Assembly: GCF_025506355.1 (NCBI RefSeq)
Contig: NZ_JANZYP010000081.1
Coordinates: 1-41,222, forward strand
Length of the DNA stretch: 41,222 nt
Reading direction: 5' to 3'
From: Sphaerisporangium corydalis
GTDB taxonomy: Bacteria > Actinomycetota > Actinomycetes > Streptosporangiales > Streptosporangiaceae
Made by a program: the position numbers and the translations under genes. Below, one piece after another: positions 20,736 through 30,993 of this stretch. Each line of letters begins with the position of its first letter. Within the stretch, counting starts at the first letter, position 1. The notes under the pieces were generated by a model. That model worked only from the letters and a program-made list of their open reading frames with translations. It made no database searches and was not told the origin of the DNA.

Positions 20736-23135
20736 ATGAACCGGCGAAGAAGGGCCAGGACGCGCCTGGTCTCGGCTCTCGTGGCCGCACTCGTGACGGC
20801 CGCGATGACGCTGATCGGCATGGCGCCCGCGCAGGCGGCCGTCGGGATCACGATCAACGGTGGCTCGGCCGGCCGGACCTTCGACGGGGTCGGGGCCATC
20901 AGTGGCGGAGGCGGGAACAGCCGTCTGCTGATCGACTACCCCGAGCCGCAGCGCGGCCAGATCCTGGACTATCTGTTCAAGCCCGGTTACGGCGCGGCCA
21001 TGCAGATCCTGAAGGTCGAGATCGGCGGCGACACCAACTCCACCGATGGCGCGGAGCCGAGCCACCGGCACACCTCCGGCGACCTGAACTGCGACCGAGG
21101 CTATGAGTGGTGGCTCATGGAGCAGGCCAAGGCCCGCAACCCCAACATCAAGCTGGTCGGCCTCTCCTGGGGCGCGCCCGGCTGGCTCGGCAACGGCAAC
21201 TTCTGGTCCCAGGACACCATCAACTACCTGGTGGACTGGCTCGGCTGCGCCAAGAACAGCCACGGGCTGACCATCGACTACCTCGGCGGCTGGAACGAGA
21301 AGGGCCGCGATCTCAACTGGTACGTCAACCTCAACAGCGCGCTGGACTCCCGGGGGTTCGGCAACGTGAAGATCATCGCGTCCGACGACTGGGGCTTCGA
21401 CGTGGCCGGCGACGCCGCGAACAACACCGCCTTCCGCAACGCCGTGGACGTGTTCGGCGGTCACTACGTCTGCGGCTACCGAGGCGCCCAGTCGAACTGC
21501 CCGAGCTCCACCACCGCGATCAACTCCGGCAAGGTGCTGTGGGCCAGCGAGAACGGCTCCGACGACTACAACGACGGCGCCAAGGCGCTGGCCCGGGGCA
21601 TCAACCGGGACTACATCGACGGGAAGATGACCGCCTACATCAACTGGCCGGTCATCGCCGCGATCACACCGAACCTGCCCTTCTCCACGATGGGCGTGGC
21701 GGTGGCGCCCCAGCCGTGGTCCGGGTACTACGCCATCGGCAAGAACGCCTGGGTGATGGCGCAGACCACGCAGTTCACCGCGCCGGGATGGAAGTACCTG
21801 GACTCCTCCACCGGCTACATCGGCGGCAACCGCAACAACGGCAGCTACGTCTCGCTGAAGTCGGCGAGCACCTCCGACTACAGCACGATCGTCGAGACCA
21901 TGGACGCCACCGCCGCCCAGACGCTGAACTTCAGCGTGACCGGAGGTCTGTCCACCGGCCAGGTGCACGTGTGGGCGACCAACCTCAACTCCGGCAACGC
22001 CTCCGACCACTTCGTCCACACCGCCGACATCACGCCCTCCGGCGGCGCGTTCTCGCTGACCGTCCAGCCCGGGTACGTGTACTCGATCACCACCACGACC
22101 GGCCAGGGCAAGGGCACCGCCACCAGCCCCGCCCGCGGCTCGCTTTCCCTTCCCCACTCCGACACCTTCGACTCCTACGCCACCGGCCGCGAGGCCAAGT
22201 ACCTGGCGGACATGCAGGGCTCCTTCGAGATCGTCGGCTGCGGCGGCGGGCGCACCGGGCAGTGCGTGCGCCAGATGGCCCCCCGCCAGCCGATCCTGTG
22301 GACCGGCGGTTCCCACCCCTACGCCCTTCTGGGCGACCTCGGCTGGTCCAACTACACCGTCTCCACCGACGTGATGCTGGAGCAGAGCGGTTACGCCGAG
22401 GTGATCGGCAGGGCCGGCTCCCAGCACGCCTTCGGTCCCGAAGGGCTGAACGCCTACTACCTGCGCGTCAGCGACAACGGCGCCTGGCAGATCCTGCGCA
22501 ACAACATCGACAACGCGATGACCACGCTGCGCAGCGGGACCGTCGCCTCCCTCGGCACCGGCCGCTGGCACACCCTCACCCTCGGCTTCTCGGGCGGTAC
22601 CATCACCGCCGGCATCGACGGCGCCCAGGTGGGCTCGGTCACCGACGGCACCTGGGGCGCGGGCCAGATCGGCATCGGCACCGGCACGACCGAGACCGCC
22701 CAGTTCGACAACCTCACGATCACCCCGGGCTCGGGCGGCGGCACCGGAAACGGCAACGTGCTGCGCGGGCAGGCGTCCGGCCGTTGCGTCGACGTGCCGA
22801 ACCAGTCGCAGGCCAACGGCACCCAGGTGGCGCTGTGGGACTGCAACGGCGGCGCCAACCAGCAGTGGACTCTCACCTCCGCCAAGCAGCTCCAGGTGTA
22901 CGGCGGCAAGTGCCTGAGCGCCGAGAACGGTGGCACGAGCCCCGGCACCCGGGCCGTCATCTCGGACTGCGCCTCCGGAGCGAACCAGCAGTGGAACCTC
23001 AACGCCGACGGCTCGGTGACCTCCGCCCAGTCCGGCCTGTGCCTCGACGCCAACAGCGGCGGCACGGCCAACGGCACCACGGTGATCCTGTGGACCTGCA
23101 ACGGCCAGCCCAACCAGAAGTGGTCCCGTAGCTGA
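20736..23135 (+). CDS. GH59 beta-galactosidase (galactocerebrosidase-like) with CBM13
   Basis: 799 aa. Signal peptide about 1-35. GH59 hallmarks: FDGVGAISGGGGNSRLLIDY, KVEIGGDTNSTDGAEPSHRH, acid/base Glu188 in YLGGWNEKG and nucleophile Glu272 in VLWASENGSDD. A beta-sandwich and a concanavalin-like region (about 470-670) follow, as in galactocerebrosidase, then CBM13 (about 675-799). Animal GH59 cleaves galactosylceramide; here the setting argues for a plant galactan or arabinogalactan. AAAGGA (20722-20727) lies 8 nt before ATG 20736. It is the middle gene of the GH27-GH59-CE1 operon. Confidence 0.88.
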   Translation: MNRRRRARTRLVSALVAALVTAAMTLIGMAPAQAAVGITINGGSAGRTFDGVGAISGGGGNSRLLIDYPEPQRGQILDYLFKPGYGAAMQILKVEIGGDTNSTDGAEPSHRHTSGDLNCDRGYEWWLMEQAKARNPNIKLVGLSWGAPGWLGNGNFWSQDTINYLVDWLGCAKNSHGLTIDYLGGWNEKGRDLNWYVNLNSALDSRGFGNVKIIASDDWGFDVAGDAANNTAFRNAVDVFGGHYVCGYRGAQSNCPSSTTAINSGKVLWASENGSDDYNDGAKALARGINRDYIDGKMTAYINWPVIAAITPNLPFSTMGVAVAPQPWSGYYAIGKNAWVMAQTTQFTAPGWKYLDSSTGYIGGNRNNGSYVSLKSASTSDYSTIVETMDATAAQTLNFSVTGGLSTGQVHVWATNLNSGNASDHFVHTADITPSGGAFSLTVQPGYVYSITTTTGQGKGTATSPARGSLSLPHSDTFDSYATGREAKYLADMQGSFEIVGCGGGRTGQCVRQMAPRQPILWTGGSHPYALLGDLGWSNYTVSTDVMLEQSGYAEVIGRAGSQHAFGPEGLNAYYLRVSDNGAWQILRNNIDNAMTTLRSGTVASLGTGRWHTLTLGFSGGTITAGIDGAQVGSVTDGTWGAGQIGIGTGTTETAQFDNLTITPGSGGGTGNGNVLRGQASGRCVDVPNQSQANGTQVALWDCNGGANQQWTLTSAKQLQVYGGKCLSAENGGTSPGTRAVISDCASGANQQWNLNADGSVTSAQSGLCLDANSGGTANGTTVILWTCNGQPNQKWSRS

Positions 23136-23190
23136 GAAAAGCGACGGCGGACGACGGCCGATCCGGCTGATCATCGATCGGAAAACGTGA

Positions 23191-24558
<1,368 letters not shown>

Positions 24559-24582
24559 CGGACGAAGGCCCGCCGGTACCGC

Positions 24583-25767
24583 TCACTGGGTCGGCGTGCG
24601 CCGCTGCGCGGCGGCCCCGTGGCGGGCCGCCGCCAGCAGTCTTCGGCCGGCGTGTTCGGGGCGCACGTGGGGGCCGTCGGCCGGCGCGGGGTCCGGCCGG
24701 CGGGTGTACGCCGCGATCGCGTGCTCGTCGATCGTGACGCCCAGGCCCGGGGAGTGCCCGAGGACGAACGCGCCGTCCTCGACGTGCAGGTCGAGGGACA
24801 CCCCGAGCGGCGGCCGCAGGTCCTGCAGCTCGCTGACCAGGTGGTTGGGCACCGACGTCGCGGCGTGCAACAGGCCCGCGGGAGTGGTGCCGATCGGGCT
24901 GACCGGCAGGTCGTGGGCGTGGGCCAGGGCGGACACCCGCAGGAAGTGGGTGATCCCCCAGACGGCGGCCGTCTGGACGATGTCCAGGGCGCCCGCGGCC
25001 ATGAGCGGGCGGAACTGTTCGAGCCCCGTGAGGTTCTCCCCGCCGGCGACCGAGGCGCGGACGCCGGCGCCGACCATGGCCAGGCCCTCGGCGTCCCACC
25101 GCCGGACGGGTTCCTCGATCCAGGTGAGATCCAGGGTGCGCTCGATCTCGCAGACGTGCCGGACCGCCTGCTTGCGCGTCCAGGCCTCGTTCACGTCGAG
25201 CATCAGGCTCGGCCGCGATCCGTGCCCCGCCTCGGTCAGCACGTCCCTGACCAGCGTCAGGCGGTGCCGGTCGCGCTCGACGTCCAGGCCGCCCTTGAGC
25301 TTGGCCGCCCGCAGGCCGTGGCGGGCGTACACCTCGTACGCCGAGACGAGTTCGTCGTCGCTCAGGCCGATGTCCAGGCCTGAGGCGTAGGCGGGGACCC
25401 GCCGGTCGCGGCCGCCGAGCAGACGCCAGAGCGGCTCGCCGGCGGCCTGCGCCTTGATGTCCCACAATGCGGTGTCGAGCGCGCCGATGGTGCCGAACAC
25501 CGCGCCCGCGTGACCCGCCTTGAAGGTGTGCCGCAGCATGCGGTCGTAGAGCGCCGTCACCCCGCGCGGGTCCTCGCCGTCGATGGCGGCGAAGATGGCG
25601 TCGAGTTCCACGTGCGGCCCGAGCCCGACGCCGGTGATGCCCTCGTCGGTGTCCACCAAGATGATCGGCACCGAGACGGTCCCGTCGGCGTACACGCCGT
25701 TGGCGTCACCGACGGGACGGCCCCATTCGTGCACCGTCGTCAGAATGCGATACCCCGAAATCCGCAT
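24583..25767 (-). CDS. Enolase-superfamily sugar-acid dehydratase or racemase, unusual active site
   Basis: 394 aa, mandelate-racemase/muconate-lactonizing fold. The K-x-K motif is at 156-158 (AAKLKGG). Metal ligands are Asp191 (MLDVNEAW), Glu218 (WIEEPV) and Glu244 (AGGENL). Where mandelate-racemase-group enzymes have a His-Asp dyad, this protein reads IVQTAAVWG (263-271) and PVSPIGTTP (288-296), so both the Asp and the His appear to be missing; no Lys of the muconate type replaces them. An Arg/Pro/Ala-rich tail follows. ATG 25767 lies 1 nt after the permease stop, so the gene is translationally coupled. Last gene of the importer operon. Likely acts on an imported sugar acid or aldonate in the cytoplasm; the reaction is unknown. 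Confidence 0.75.
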   Translation of the reverse strand: MRISGYRILTTVHEWGRPVGDANGVYADGTVSVPIILVDTDEGITGVGLGPHVELDAIFAAIDGEDPRGVTALYDRMLRHTFKAGHAGAVFGTIGALDTALWDIKAQAAGEPLWRLLGGRDRRVPAYASGLDIGLSDDELVSAYEVYARHGLRAAKLKGGLDVERDRHRLTLVRDVLTEAGHGSRPSLMLDVNEAWTRKQAVRHVCEIERTLDLTWIEEPVRRWDAEGLAMVGAGVRASVAGGENLTGLEQFRPLMAAGALDIVQTAAVWGITHFLRVSALAHAHDLPVSPIGTTPAGLLHAATSVPNHLVSELQDLRPPLGVSLDLHVEDGAFVLGHSPGLGVTIDEHAIAAYTRRPDPAPADGPHVRPEHAGRRLLAAARHGAAAQRRTPTQ

Positions 25768-25768
25768 G

Positions 25769-26596
25769 TCAGCCCTTCGTGGAGCCGGCGGTGACACCGT
25801 CGGCGATCTGACGCTGAAGGAAGAGATAGATCAACAGGACGGGTATCGCGGCGATCAGGACTCCCGAGGCGAAGGTGGGGATGTCGTCGGAGTACTGGCC
25901 GCGCAACGAGGTGACCCCGACCATGAGGGTGCGATGCTCGGCCGACGGCATCATCACCAGGGAGATGAGCACGTCGTTCCAGCAGAACAGGGTGTCCAGG
26001 ATGCCGACCGACAGCAGGGCCGGGACGCCCAGCGGGATCATGATCCGCCGGTAGACCCCGTAGGTCGTGTTCCCGTCGATCCTGGCCGCGTGGACGATCT
26101 CCGCGGGGATCGTCCGGTAGTGGCTGGTCATCAGGAAGATGGTGAAGGGGAGGAACTGGGCGACGTAGGCCAGGATCAGCCCCGGATAGGTGTCGATGAG
26201 GCCGGTGTCCGCCATGACGCGGGCGAGCGGCACCATGATCACCTGGAAGGGGACGAACAGCGCCGCCAGGCAGCCGAGGAAGACCACCCTGGACCCGCGG
26301 AACCGAAGCTGGCTCAGCGCGAAGCCGGCCATCGACCCGATGAGCAGCATCAGGAACACCGAGCACGTCACCACGACGACCGAGTTGGCGAAGTACCGCG
26401 CCATGCCGACGCTGTTCCACGCGCCGGAGACGTTCTCCAGGTGCGGGGAATCCGCGGGGGAGAACCGGTCGAGGATGTACTCCCGCCGGGTCTTCATGGC
26501 GACGTTGGTGGTGAACACCAGGGGGTAGATCGTCGCCAGGGCGAGGACCGCCATCGGCACGGAGGCCGCCCACCTGCCCAGGCGCCTGCCGGCCAT
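25769..26596 (-). CDS. Carbohydrate ABC transporter permease, MalG type
   Basis: 275 aa, six predicted membrane helices. The ATPase-contacting EAA loop is HAARIDGNTTYGVYRR-IMIPLG. It forms a CUT1 importer with the preceding permease and the lipoprotein at 27590. Its start (ATG 26596) overlaps the previous stop as TGATG. No ATPase gene lies in the operon; many actinomycetes use a shared MsiK-type ATPase for such importers. Confidence 0.9.
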   Translation of the reverse strand: MAGRRLGRWAASVPMAVLALATIYPLVFTTNVAMKTRREYILDRFSPADSPHLENVSGAWNSVGMARYFANSVVVVTCSVFLMLLIGSMAGFALSQLRFRGSRVVFLGCLAALFVPFQVIMVPLARVMADTGLIDTYPGLILAYVAQFLPFTIFLMTSHYRTIPAEIVHAARIDGNTTYGVYRRIMIPLGVPALLSVGILDTLFCWNDVLISLVMMPSAEHRTLMVGVTSLRGQYSDDIPTFASGVLIAAIPVLLIYLFLQRQIADGVTAGSTKG

Positions 26597-27585
26597 CAGT
26601 CCTCACCCCCCGAGCGGCGCAGCACGCTGATCTGCGCGAGGCCCACCACCAGCATGATCAGGAACAGGACCGTGGAGGCGGCCGAGGCGAGCGCCGGGCG
26701 GTTCATCTGCCCCTGCTGGGTCCAGATGTAGAACTCCGGCAGGTAGGTCGATCCCTCCGGGCCGCCGGCGGTCATGACGTAGAGCAGGCCGAACATGGAC
26801 GTCAGCATCCCGATCATGGTGGTCACGAAGACGAACTGGATGGTGCGGGACAGGCCGGGGATGATCACATGCCAGACGGTCTGGGGGAGCGACGCGCCGT
26901 CCACCCGTGCCGCGTCCAGGAGCGCGGGGTCCAGGGTGGAGAATCCGGCGAGGAACACCACCAGGGCCATGCCGAAGGTCGCCCAGATCTGCACGCCGAC
27001 GACGGTGAAGATGGCCACGCCGGGATCGCCGAGCCAGTCGACCGGGCCGAGGCCGATCGTCCCGAGCACGGCGTTGAACGGGCCGTCGAAGGCGAGGATC
27101 AGGTTGAAGATGGCGCCGACGATCACCGGTGAGAGCACGGCCGGGAAGAAGTAGACGCTGCGGTAGAACCGGTGTCCCGGCACGCGCAGGTAGATGAAGG
27201 TCGCGAGCAGGCCCGGGATGGCCACCGCCACGGGCAGCAGCACGACCAGCAGCCCGACGTTCCCGAGCGCGGTGCGGAACAACGGGTCGTCGAGCAGCTC
27301 GAGGTAGTTGTCGAAGCCGACCGCCGTCCCGTTGCGTGCTCCGTCGCCGGTGAAGGAGAAGTTGACGCCCAGCAGCAGCGGCCACAACCGCAGGAACACG
27401 ATGATCAGTACGGCCGGTGCCAGCAGGACCAGGGGGGCGAGGCGTTCGGCCGCCGTCCCCGCGCGGGAGGCGCGTCGTGAGTGCGTCCCGGTGCCACCGT
27501 GGCGTGCTCGCTGCTCGAATCCCGCGCCCTCGGCCCGCCCGGTGTCGGCCGGGCGGACCGAGGGTGACGAACGTCCGACCGGCAC
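26596..27585 (-). CDS. Carbohydrate ABC transporter permease, MalF type
   Basis: 329 aa. An Arg/Ala-rich cytoplasmic N-terminus of about 48 residues is followed by six helices. The EAA loop is LDAARVDGASLPQTVW-HVIIPGL. GTG 27585 lies 4 nt after the stop of the binding-protein gene, with no separate strong ribosome site, so translation is probably coupled. An internal start after the Arg-rich stretch is possible. Confidence 0.88.
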   Translation of the reverse strand: MPVGRSSPSVRPADTGRAEGAGFEQRARHGGTGTHSRRASRAGTAAERLAPLVLLAPAVLIIVFLRLWPLLLGVNFSFTGDGARNGTAVGFDNYLELLDDPLFRTALGNVGLLVVLLPVAVAIPGLLATFIYLRVPGHRFYRSVYFFPAVLSPVIVGAIFNLILAFDGPFNAVLGTIGLGPVDWLGDPGVAIFTVVGVQIWATFGMALVVFLAGFSTLDPALLDAARVDGASLPQTVWHVIIPGLSRTIQFVFVTTMIGMLTSMFGLLYVMTAGGPEGSTYLPEFYIWTQQGQMNRPALASAASTVLFLIMLVVGLAQISVLRRSGGED

Positions 27586-27589
27586 GCGA

Positions 27590-28858
27590 TCAGCCCGCCC
27601 GGTCGGAAGCGGCCAGCTGCTTCACCGCCTCGTCGACGCTCGCCGATCCACTGAGGATCTTCTGGGACAGCCGTCCCATCAGGTCCAGGGTCTTGGAGGA
27701 CAACGCGACATGCAGGGCGGGCTTGCCGGACTTGAGCTTCGAGACGATGGTGCCGACGGCCGGGGGGGCCTGCGACACGTCGATCGTCGTGTCGGAGGCG
27801 ATCGCGCCGGCGTTGGAGTAGAAGGCGTTCAACGCCTCCGTCGAGGTCAGCGACCGCACCAGGTCGGCGGCCGACTTCGGGTCCTTGGCCCACTTCGCGA
27901 CCGCGTAGCCGATGCCTCCGTCGTAGGGAAGGCTCGGCTGGGCTCCAGCGGTGACGAGCGGGGCCTGCATGACGCCGACCTTGTCGCCCAGGAACTCGCC
28001 GAAGTCCTTCCAGTGCCCGACGTCCGACATCAGGCCGATGATGTGGGCCGCCTTGCCCGCGTCGAAGACCGAGAAGGCGTCGTTGAACATCGCGGTCGAG
28101 TTGGCCCCGTCGTTGTTGTACCCCTTGTCGTTGACCTCCTTCCACAGCTTGAAGACCTGCTTCACGTCGGGGGAGGTCCAGTCGCGCTCGCCGGCGATCC
28201 AGTCGTCGTACTCCTTGGGCGTGAGGATGCCCGAGCCGAGACCCGAGAGCCAGAACTGGGGGCCGATGCCCTCCTTGTTACCGAGGGCGAAGCATTTGGC
28301 GCCGGCCTTCTTGATGGCGGCGCAGTCGGCCATCAGCTCGTCCCACGTCGCGGGCGGCTTCTCCGGGTCGAGCCCCGCCTTGGTGTAGAGCGTCTTGTTG
28401 TAGTAGATGGGGTGGCCCTGCAGGGTCACCGGCGCGGCGTAGGTCTTGCCGTCCTTGGTGAACGCCTCCCAGCCCGCCAGCCGCTGCCTGTCCTCGGCCA
28501 CGTACTGGTCCAGCGGGAGGAGCGCGTCCACGCGGTCGCGGATCTGGCCGCCTCCGTTGAACATCATGACGTCGGGGCCCTTGCCCGACTGGATGGCCCC
28601 GCCGAGCAGGGTGTAGTACTGGTCGAACGGCTGGGCCACGAACTCGACGGTGACGTCAGGGTGCTTCTTGGCGAAGTCGGCCTTGGCCTTCTCGATGTAG
28701 GAGGCCGCCTTCTTGTCGCCGGACTTCCAGTCCCAGACCACGAGTTTGGTCTTCGAACCTCCGGAGGAGGGTGCCGTTCCCGTGGGGGCCGCGCTCCCGC
28801 AGCCGGCCAGGGTCAACCCCGCGATCAGGGCGACCGACCATAAGGTGTGCTGCTTCAT
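27590..28858 (-). CDS. Sugar-binding lipoprotein of the ABC importer
   Basis: 422 aa. Lipoprotein signal peptide with lipobox LTLAGC (Cys near 20), then a family-1 extracellular solute-binding protein (TKLVVWDWKSGDKK, VMMFNGGGQIRDRV, WDELMADCAAIKKAGAKC). It delivers an oligosaccharide to the two downstream permeases. It is the first gene of the minus-strand operon, only about 45 bp below the GntR-type promoter/operator block (28903-28938), whose twin precedes the beta-helix glycosidase at 3859. The cargo is therefore probably a product of that enzyme. Confidence 0.9.
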   Translation of the reverse strand: MKQHTLWSVALIAGLTLAGCGSAAPTGTAPSSGGSKTKLVVWDWKSGDKKAASYIEKAKADFAKKHPDVTVEFVAQPFDQYYTLLGGAIQSGKGPDVMMFNGGGQIRDRVDALLPLDQYVAEDRQRLAGWEAFTKDGKTYAAPVTLQGHPIYYNKTLYTKAGLDPEKPPATWDELMADCAAIKKAGAKCFALGNKEGIGPQFWLSGLGSGILTPKEYDDWIAGERDWTSPDVKQVFKLWKEVNDKGYNNDGANSTAMFNDAFSVFDAGKAAHIIGLMSDVGHWKDFGEFLGDKVGVMQAPLVTAGAQPSLPYDGGIGYAVAKWAKDPKSAADLVRSLTSTEALNAFYSNAGAIASDTTIDVSQAPPAVGTIVSKLKSGKPALHVALSSKTLDLMGRLSQKILSGSASVDEAVKQLAASDRAG

Positions 28859-28902
28859 GTCGTTTCACTCTCCAGAGGACGGCCGGCCTTCCCGGCTGCC
28901 TG

Positions 28903-28938
28903 TCGCGAAACGTAACTCGTATGACGTCTGACGTCAAC
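28903..28938 (-). promoter_or_regulatory. GntR-type operator overlapping a promoter (copy B)
   Basis: Minus strand: TTGACG (28937-28932), 17-nt spacer, TACGTT (28914-28909), with the perfect 15-bp palindrome TGACGTCAGACGTCA (28936-28922) over the -35. It is 35/36 identical to 3695-3730. The same palindrome lies over the -35 region of a likely plus-strand promoter for the GntR gene (TATACT, 28949-28954), so one site could control both directions. Confidence 0.8.
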
Positions 28939-28984
28939 ACAGATGACATATACTGACGCGACAGCGCTGTCACCGGAGGGGGAT

Positions 28985-29755
28985 ATGACGGCATCGCAGG
29001 AATCGCCCGGCGGCGTCCCGGCGCCACCGGCTTGGGTGCGACGACCGGCCAGCCTGGCCAAGGCGGTGACCGCCGAGCTCGTGGAGCGCATCGTGCGGGG
29101 GGTGCACCCTTCGGGGACGCCGCTCCCTCCCGAGCCGGCGCTGTGCGAGGCGTTCGCGGTGAGCCGCACCGTCGTCCGCGAGGCCGTGAAGATCCTCCAG
29201 GAGAAGGGGCTCGTCCAGATCCGCCAGGGGGCCGGCACCATGGTCACCCCGCCGACGATGTGGGACATGCTCGACGAGCTCGTCCTGGCGGCGACCATCG
29301 CCGTGGACGAGAGCCTGGGCATCCTCGACGACCTCGTCGTCACCCGCCGCATCCTGGAGTCCGACATGGCGAACCTCGCCGCGCGGGTGGCGGACGAGCA
29401 GACCGTCGAGCGGATGCGCGCGCTGGTCGATCGCATGGACCAGCTCGTGGACGACCCCGCCACCTACGCCGACCACGACCGCGCCTTCCACGACACGATC
29501 ATGCAGGCGTCCGGGAACCGCATCGCCCGGGGCGTGGTGCGGTCGCTGGAGAGCCAGGTGATCAATACCGCCCGGTACATGGGCAGGACCGAGCGGGCCC
29601 TGTGCGTGGCGTCGAACCTCGGCCACCGCCGCGTCTACGAACGCATCGCCGCCCACGACCCCGACGGCGCCGCGGAAGCGATGTTCACGCACATCACCGA
29701 CGCCTGGCTCGTCCGCCGCAGCGCACCCGGCGCGCCCGTGCGCCTGCAACGCTAG
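28985..29755 (+). CDS. GntR-family regulator, FadR/FCD type
   Basis: 256 aa. Winged helix about 25-90 (GTPLPPEPALCEAFAVSRTV, VREAVKILQEKGLVQIRQGAG). The C-terminal FCD ligand domain (about 105-245) has the metal-site pattern DHDRAFHDTIMQASGN and later H residues in NLGHRRVYERIAAHD. FCD-type GntR proteins usually sense small carboxylates or sugar acids, which fits the sugar-acid enzyme in the divergent operon. ATG 28985 has GGAGGGG about 5 nt upstream; an upstream ATG (28943) would add 14 residues and overlap the promoter. Likely regulator of the blocks at 28903-28938 and 3695-3730. Confidence 0.88.
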   Translation: MTASQESPGGVPAPPAWVRRPASLAKAVTAELVERIVRGVHPSGTPLPPEPALCEAFAVSRTVVREAVKILQEKGLVQIRQGAGTMVTPPTMWDMLDELVLAATIAVDESLGILDDLVVTRRILESDMANLAARVADEQTVERMRALVDRMDQLVDDPATYADHDRAFHDTIMQASGNRIARGVVRSLESQVINTARYMGRTERALCVASNLGHRRVYERIAAHDPDGAAEAMFTHITDAWLVRRSAPGAPVRLQR

Positions 29756-29772
29756 ACCCCGGCCGCACCGGA

Positions 29773-29793
29773 TGCCCGCCGGCGCGGCGGGCA
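29773..29793. terminator. Bidirectional hairpin between GntR and LacI genes
   Basis: TGCCCGCC/GGCGGGCA, an 8-bp perfect stem with a 5-nt loop, in the 40-bp gap between convergent genes. Confidence 0.65.
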
Positions 29794-29795
29794 CG

Positions 29796-30854
29796 TCAGG
29801 GGCGTGGTGGCGCGACGGACTCGCGGGTGCGGACCGGCATCGGGACGCGGTGGACCTCGGCCTCGCCGGCGGCCCCCGCGCGGTGGTGGCCGATCTCGGT
29901 GAAGAGCACGTCGACGGCCTTCCGGCCGAGCTCGTAGTGCGGCAGCGCGACCGTGGTGAGCGTGGGGCTCATCCACGAGGCGAGGGGGTGGTCGTCGAAC
30001 GAGACCACCGACACGTCCACCGGGACCCGCAGGCCGTGCTCGCCGAGCGCCTGGTAGGCGCCGAAGGCGAGGCGGTCGTTGAAACAGATCAGCGCGCGCG
30101 GGCGCCCGGACGCGAGGATCGCGCGCGTGGCGTCCAGGCCCTCCTGCGGCTGCCAGTCGGCGCAGAGACACCCGCCCGCGATCGTCACGCCGGCCTCGCC
30201 CAGCACCTCGCGGATGCCGGCGAGCCGTTCCATGGCGGCGACGCCGCCCGGCGGGACGTCACGCGCCCTCGGGCCGGCGCCGACCAGGTGGATGCCGTCG
30301 CGGTGGCCGGCCTCCAGCAGCACCCGCGCGGCGGTGCGCCCGGCCTCGACCTCGTCGGGCAGGATCGACGGCAGCACCGACGGCTGCTTCGGCAGCGCGT
30401 TGAGCAGGACGGCGGGCGAGGCCGTGATCTCCTTGGGCACCTTGATCGTTCTTGTGTACATCGCGGCCAGGACGATGCCGTCGACCTGGCGGTCGTGCAT
30501 GGCCTGCAAAAGATTGCGCTCCAGCTCGGGATCGCCCTCGGTCTCACCGATGAACAGCATCACGCCTCGGTCGCGCGCGGCCTCCAGCGCGCCCTTGATC
30601 ATGTCCCCGGCCAGCCGTGAGGTCGCGACCGTGTCGGACACGAACCCGATCGTCCTGGTCGTGCCGGTGCGCAGTCCCACCGACACCGCGTTCGGGCGGT
30701 ACTGTAGTTCTTCCGCCGCCTTCAGGACACGCTGCTCGACCTCCTGGGAGATGCGCATCTCCCGCCCTCGGCCCGACAGCACCAGGGACGCGGTGGTGGG
30801 GGAGACACCGGCGGCCTTGGCGACCTCGGCCAGCGTGACCCGGCGTGGGCTCAC
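29796..30854 (-). CDS. LacI-family transcriptional regulator of the second importer
   Basis: 352 aa. N-terminal helix-turn-helix VTLAEVAKAAGVSPTTASLVL, hinge RPNAVSVGLRTG, then a sugar-binding effector domain (about 65-340) with CFNDRLAFGAYQALGEHG and SVVSFDDHPLASWMSPTLTT. GTG 30854 has GGAGG upstream. It is divergent from the importer genes at 30994-34142, with a palindrome (30919-30936) between them, so it very likely represses the importer and possibly itself. Confidence 0.9.
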   Translation of the reverse strand: MSPRRVTLAEVAKAAGVSPTTASLVLSGRGREMRISQEVEQRVLKAAEELQYRPNAVSVGLRTGTTRTIGFVSDTVATSRLAGDMIKGALEAARDRGVMLFIGETEGDPELERNLLQAMHDRQVDGIVLAAMYTRTIKVPKEITASPAVLLNALPKQPSVLPSILPDEVEAGRTAARVLLEAGHRDGIHLVGAGPRARDVPPGGVAAMERLAGIREVLGEAGVTIAGGCLCADWQPQEGLDATRAILASGRPRALICFNDRLAFGAYQALGEHGLRVPVDVSVVSFDDHPLASWMSPTLTTVALPHYELGRKAVDVLFTEIGHHRAGAAGEAEVHRVPMPVRTRESVAPPRP

Positions 30855-30881
30855 CGGCGGACCTCCAGTTATTACAGGGTC

Positions 30882-30936
30882 TTGACATCGGCGGAGACGT
30901 ACGGTGAGACTATCGCACTGCTAATACGATTTAGCA
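30882..30936 (+). promoter_or_regulatory. Importer promoter and LacI operator
   Basis: TTGACA (30882-30887), then an indistinct -10 near 30905-30911, then TGCTAATACGATTTAGCA (30919-30936), an 18-bp palindrome with central CG and 6-bp perfect arms. It is AT-rich against the GC-rich background and unlike the other two operator families in the window, so it is probably specific to the adjacent LacI protein. Confidence 0.65.
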
Positions 30937-30993
30937 AACAAAACCGGGACATCCGCCGCAGGTCGGCGGTCCCATTGCACGGAGGAGACGCAG

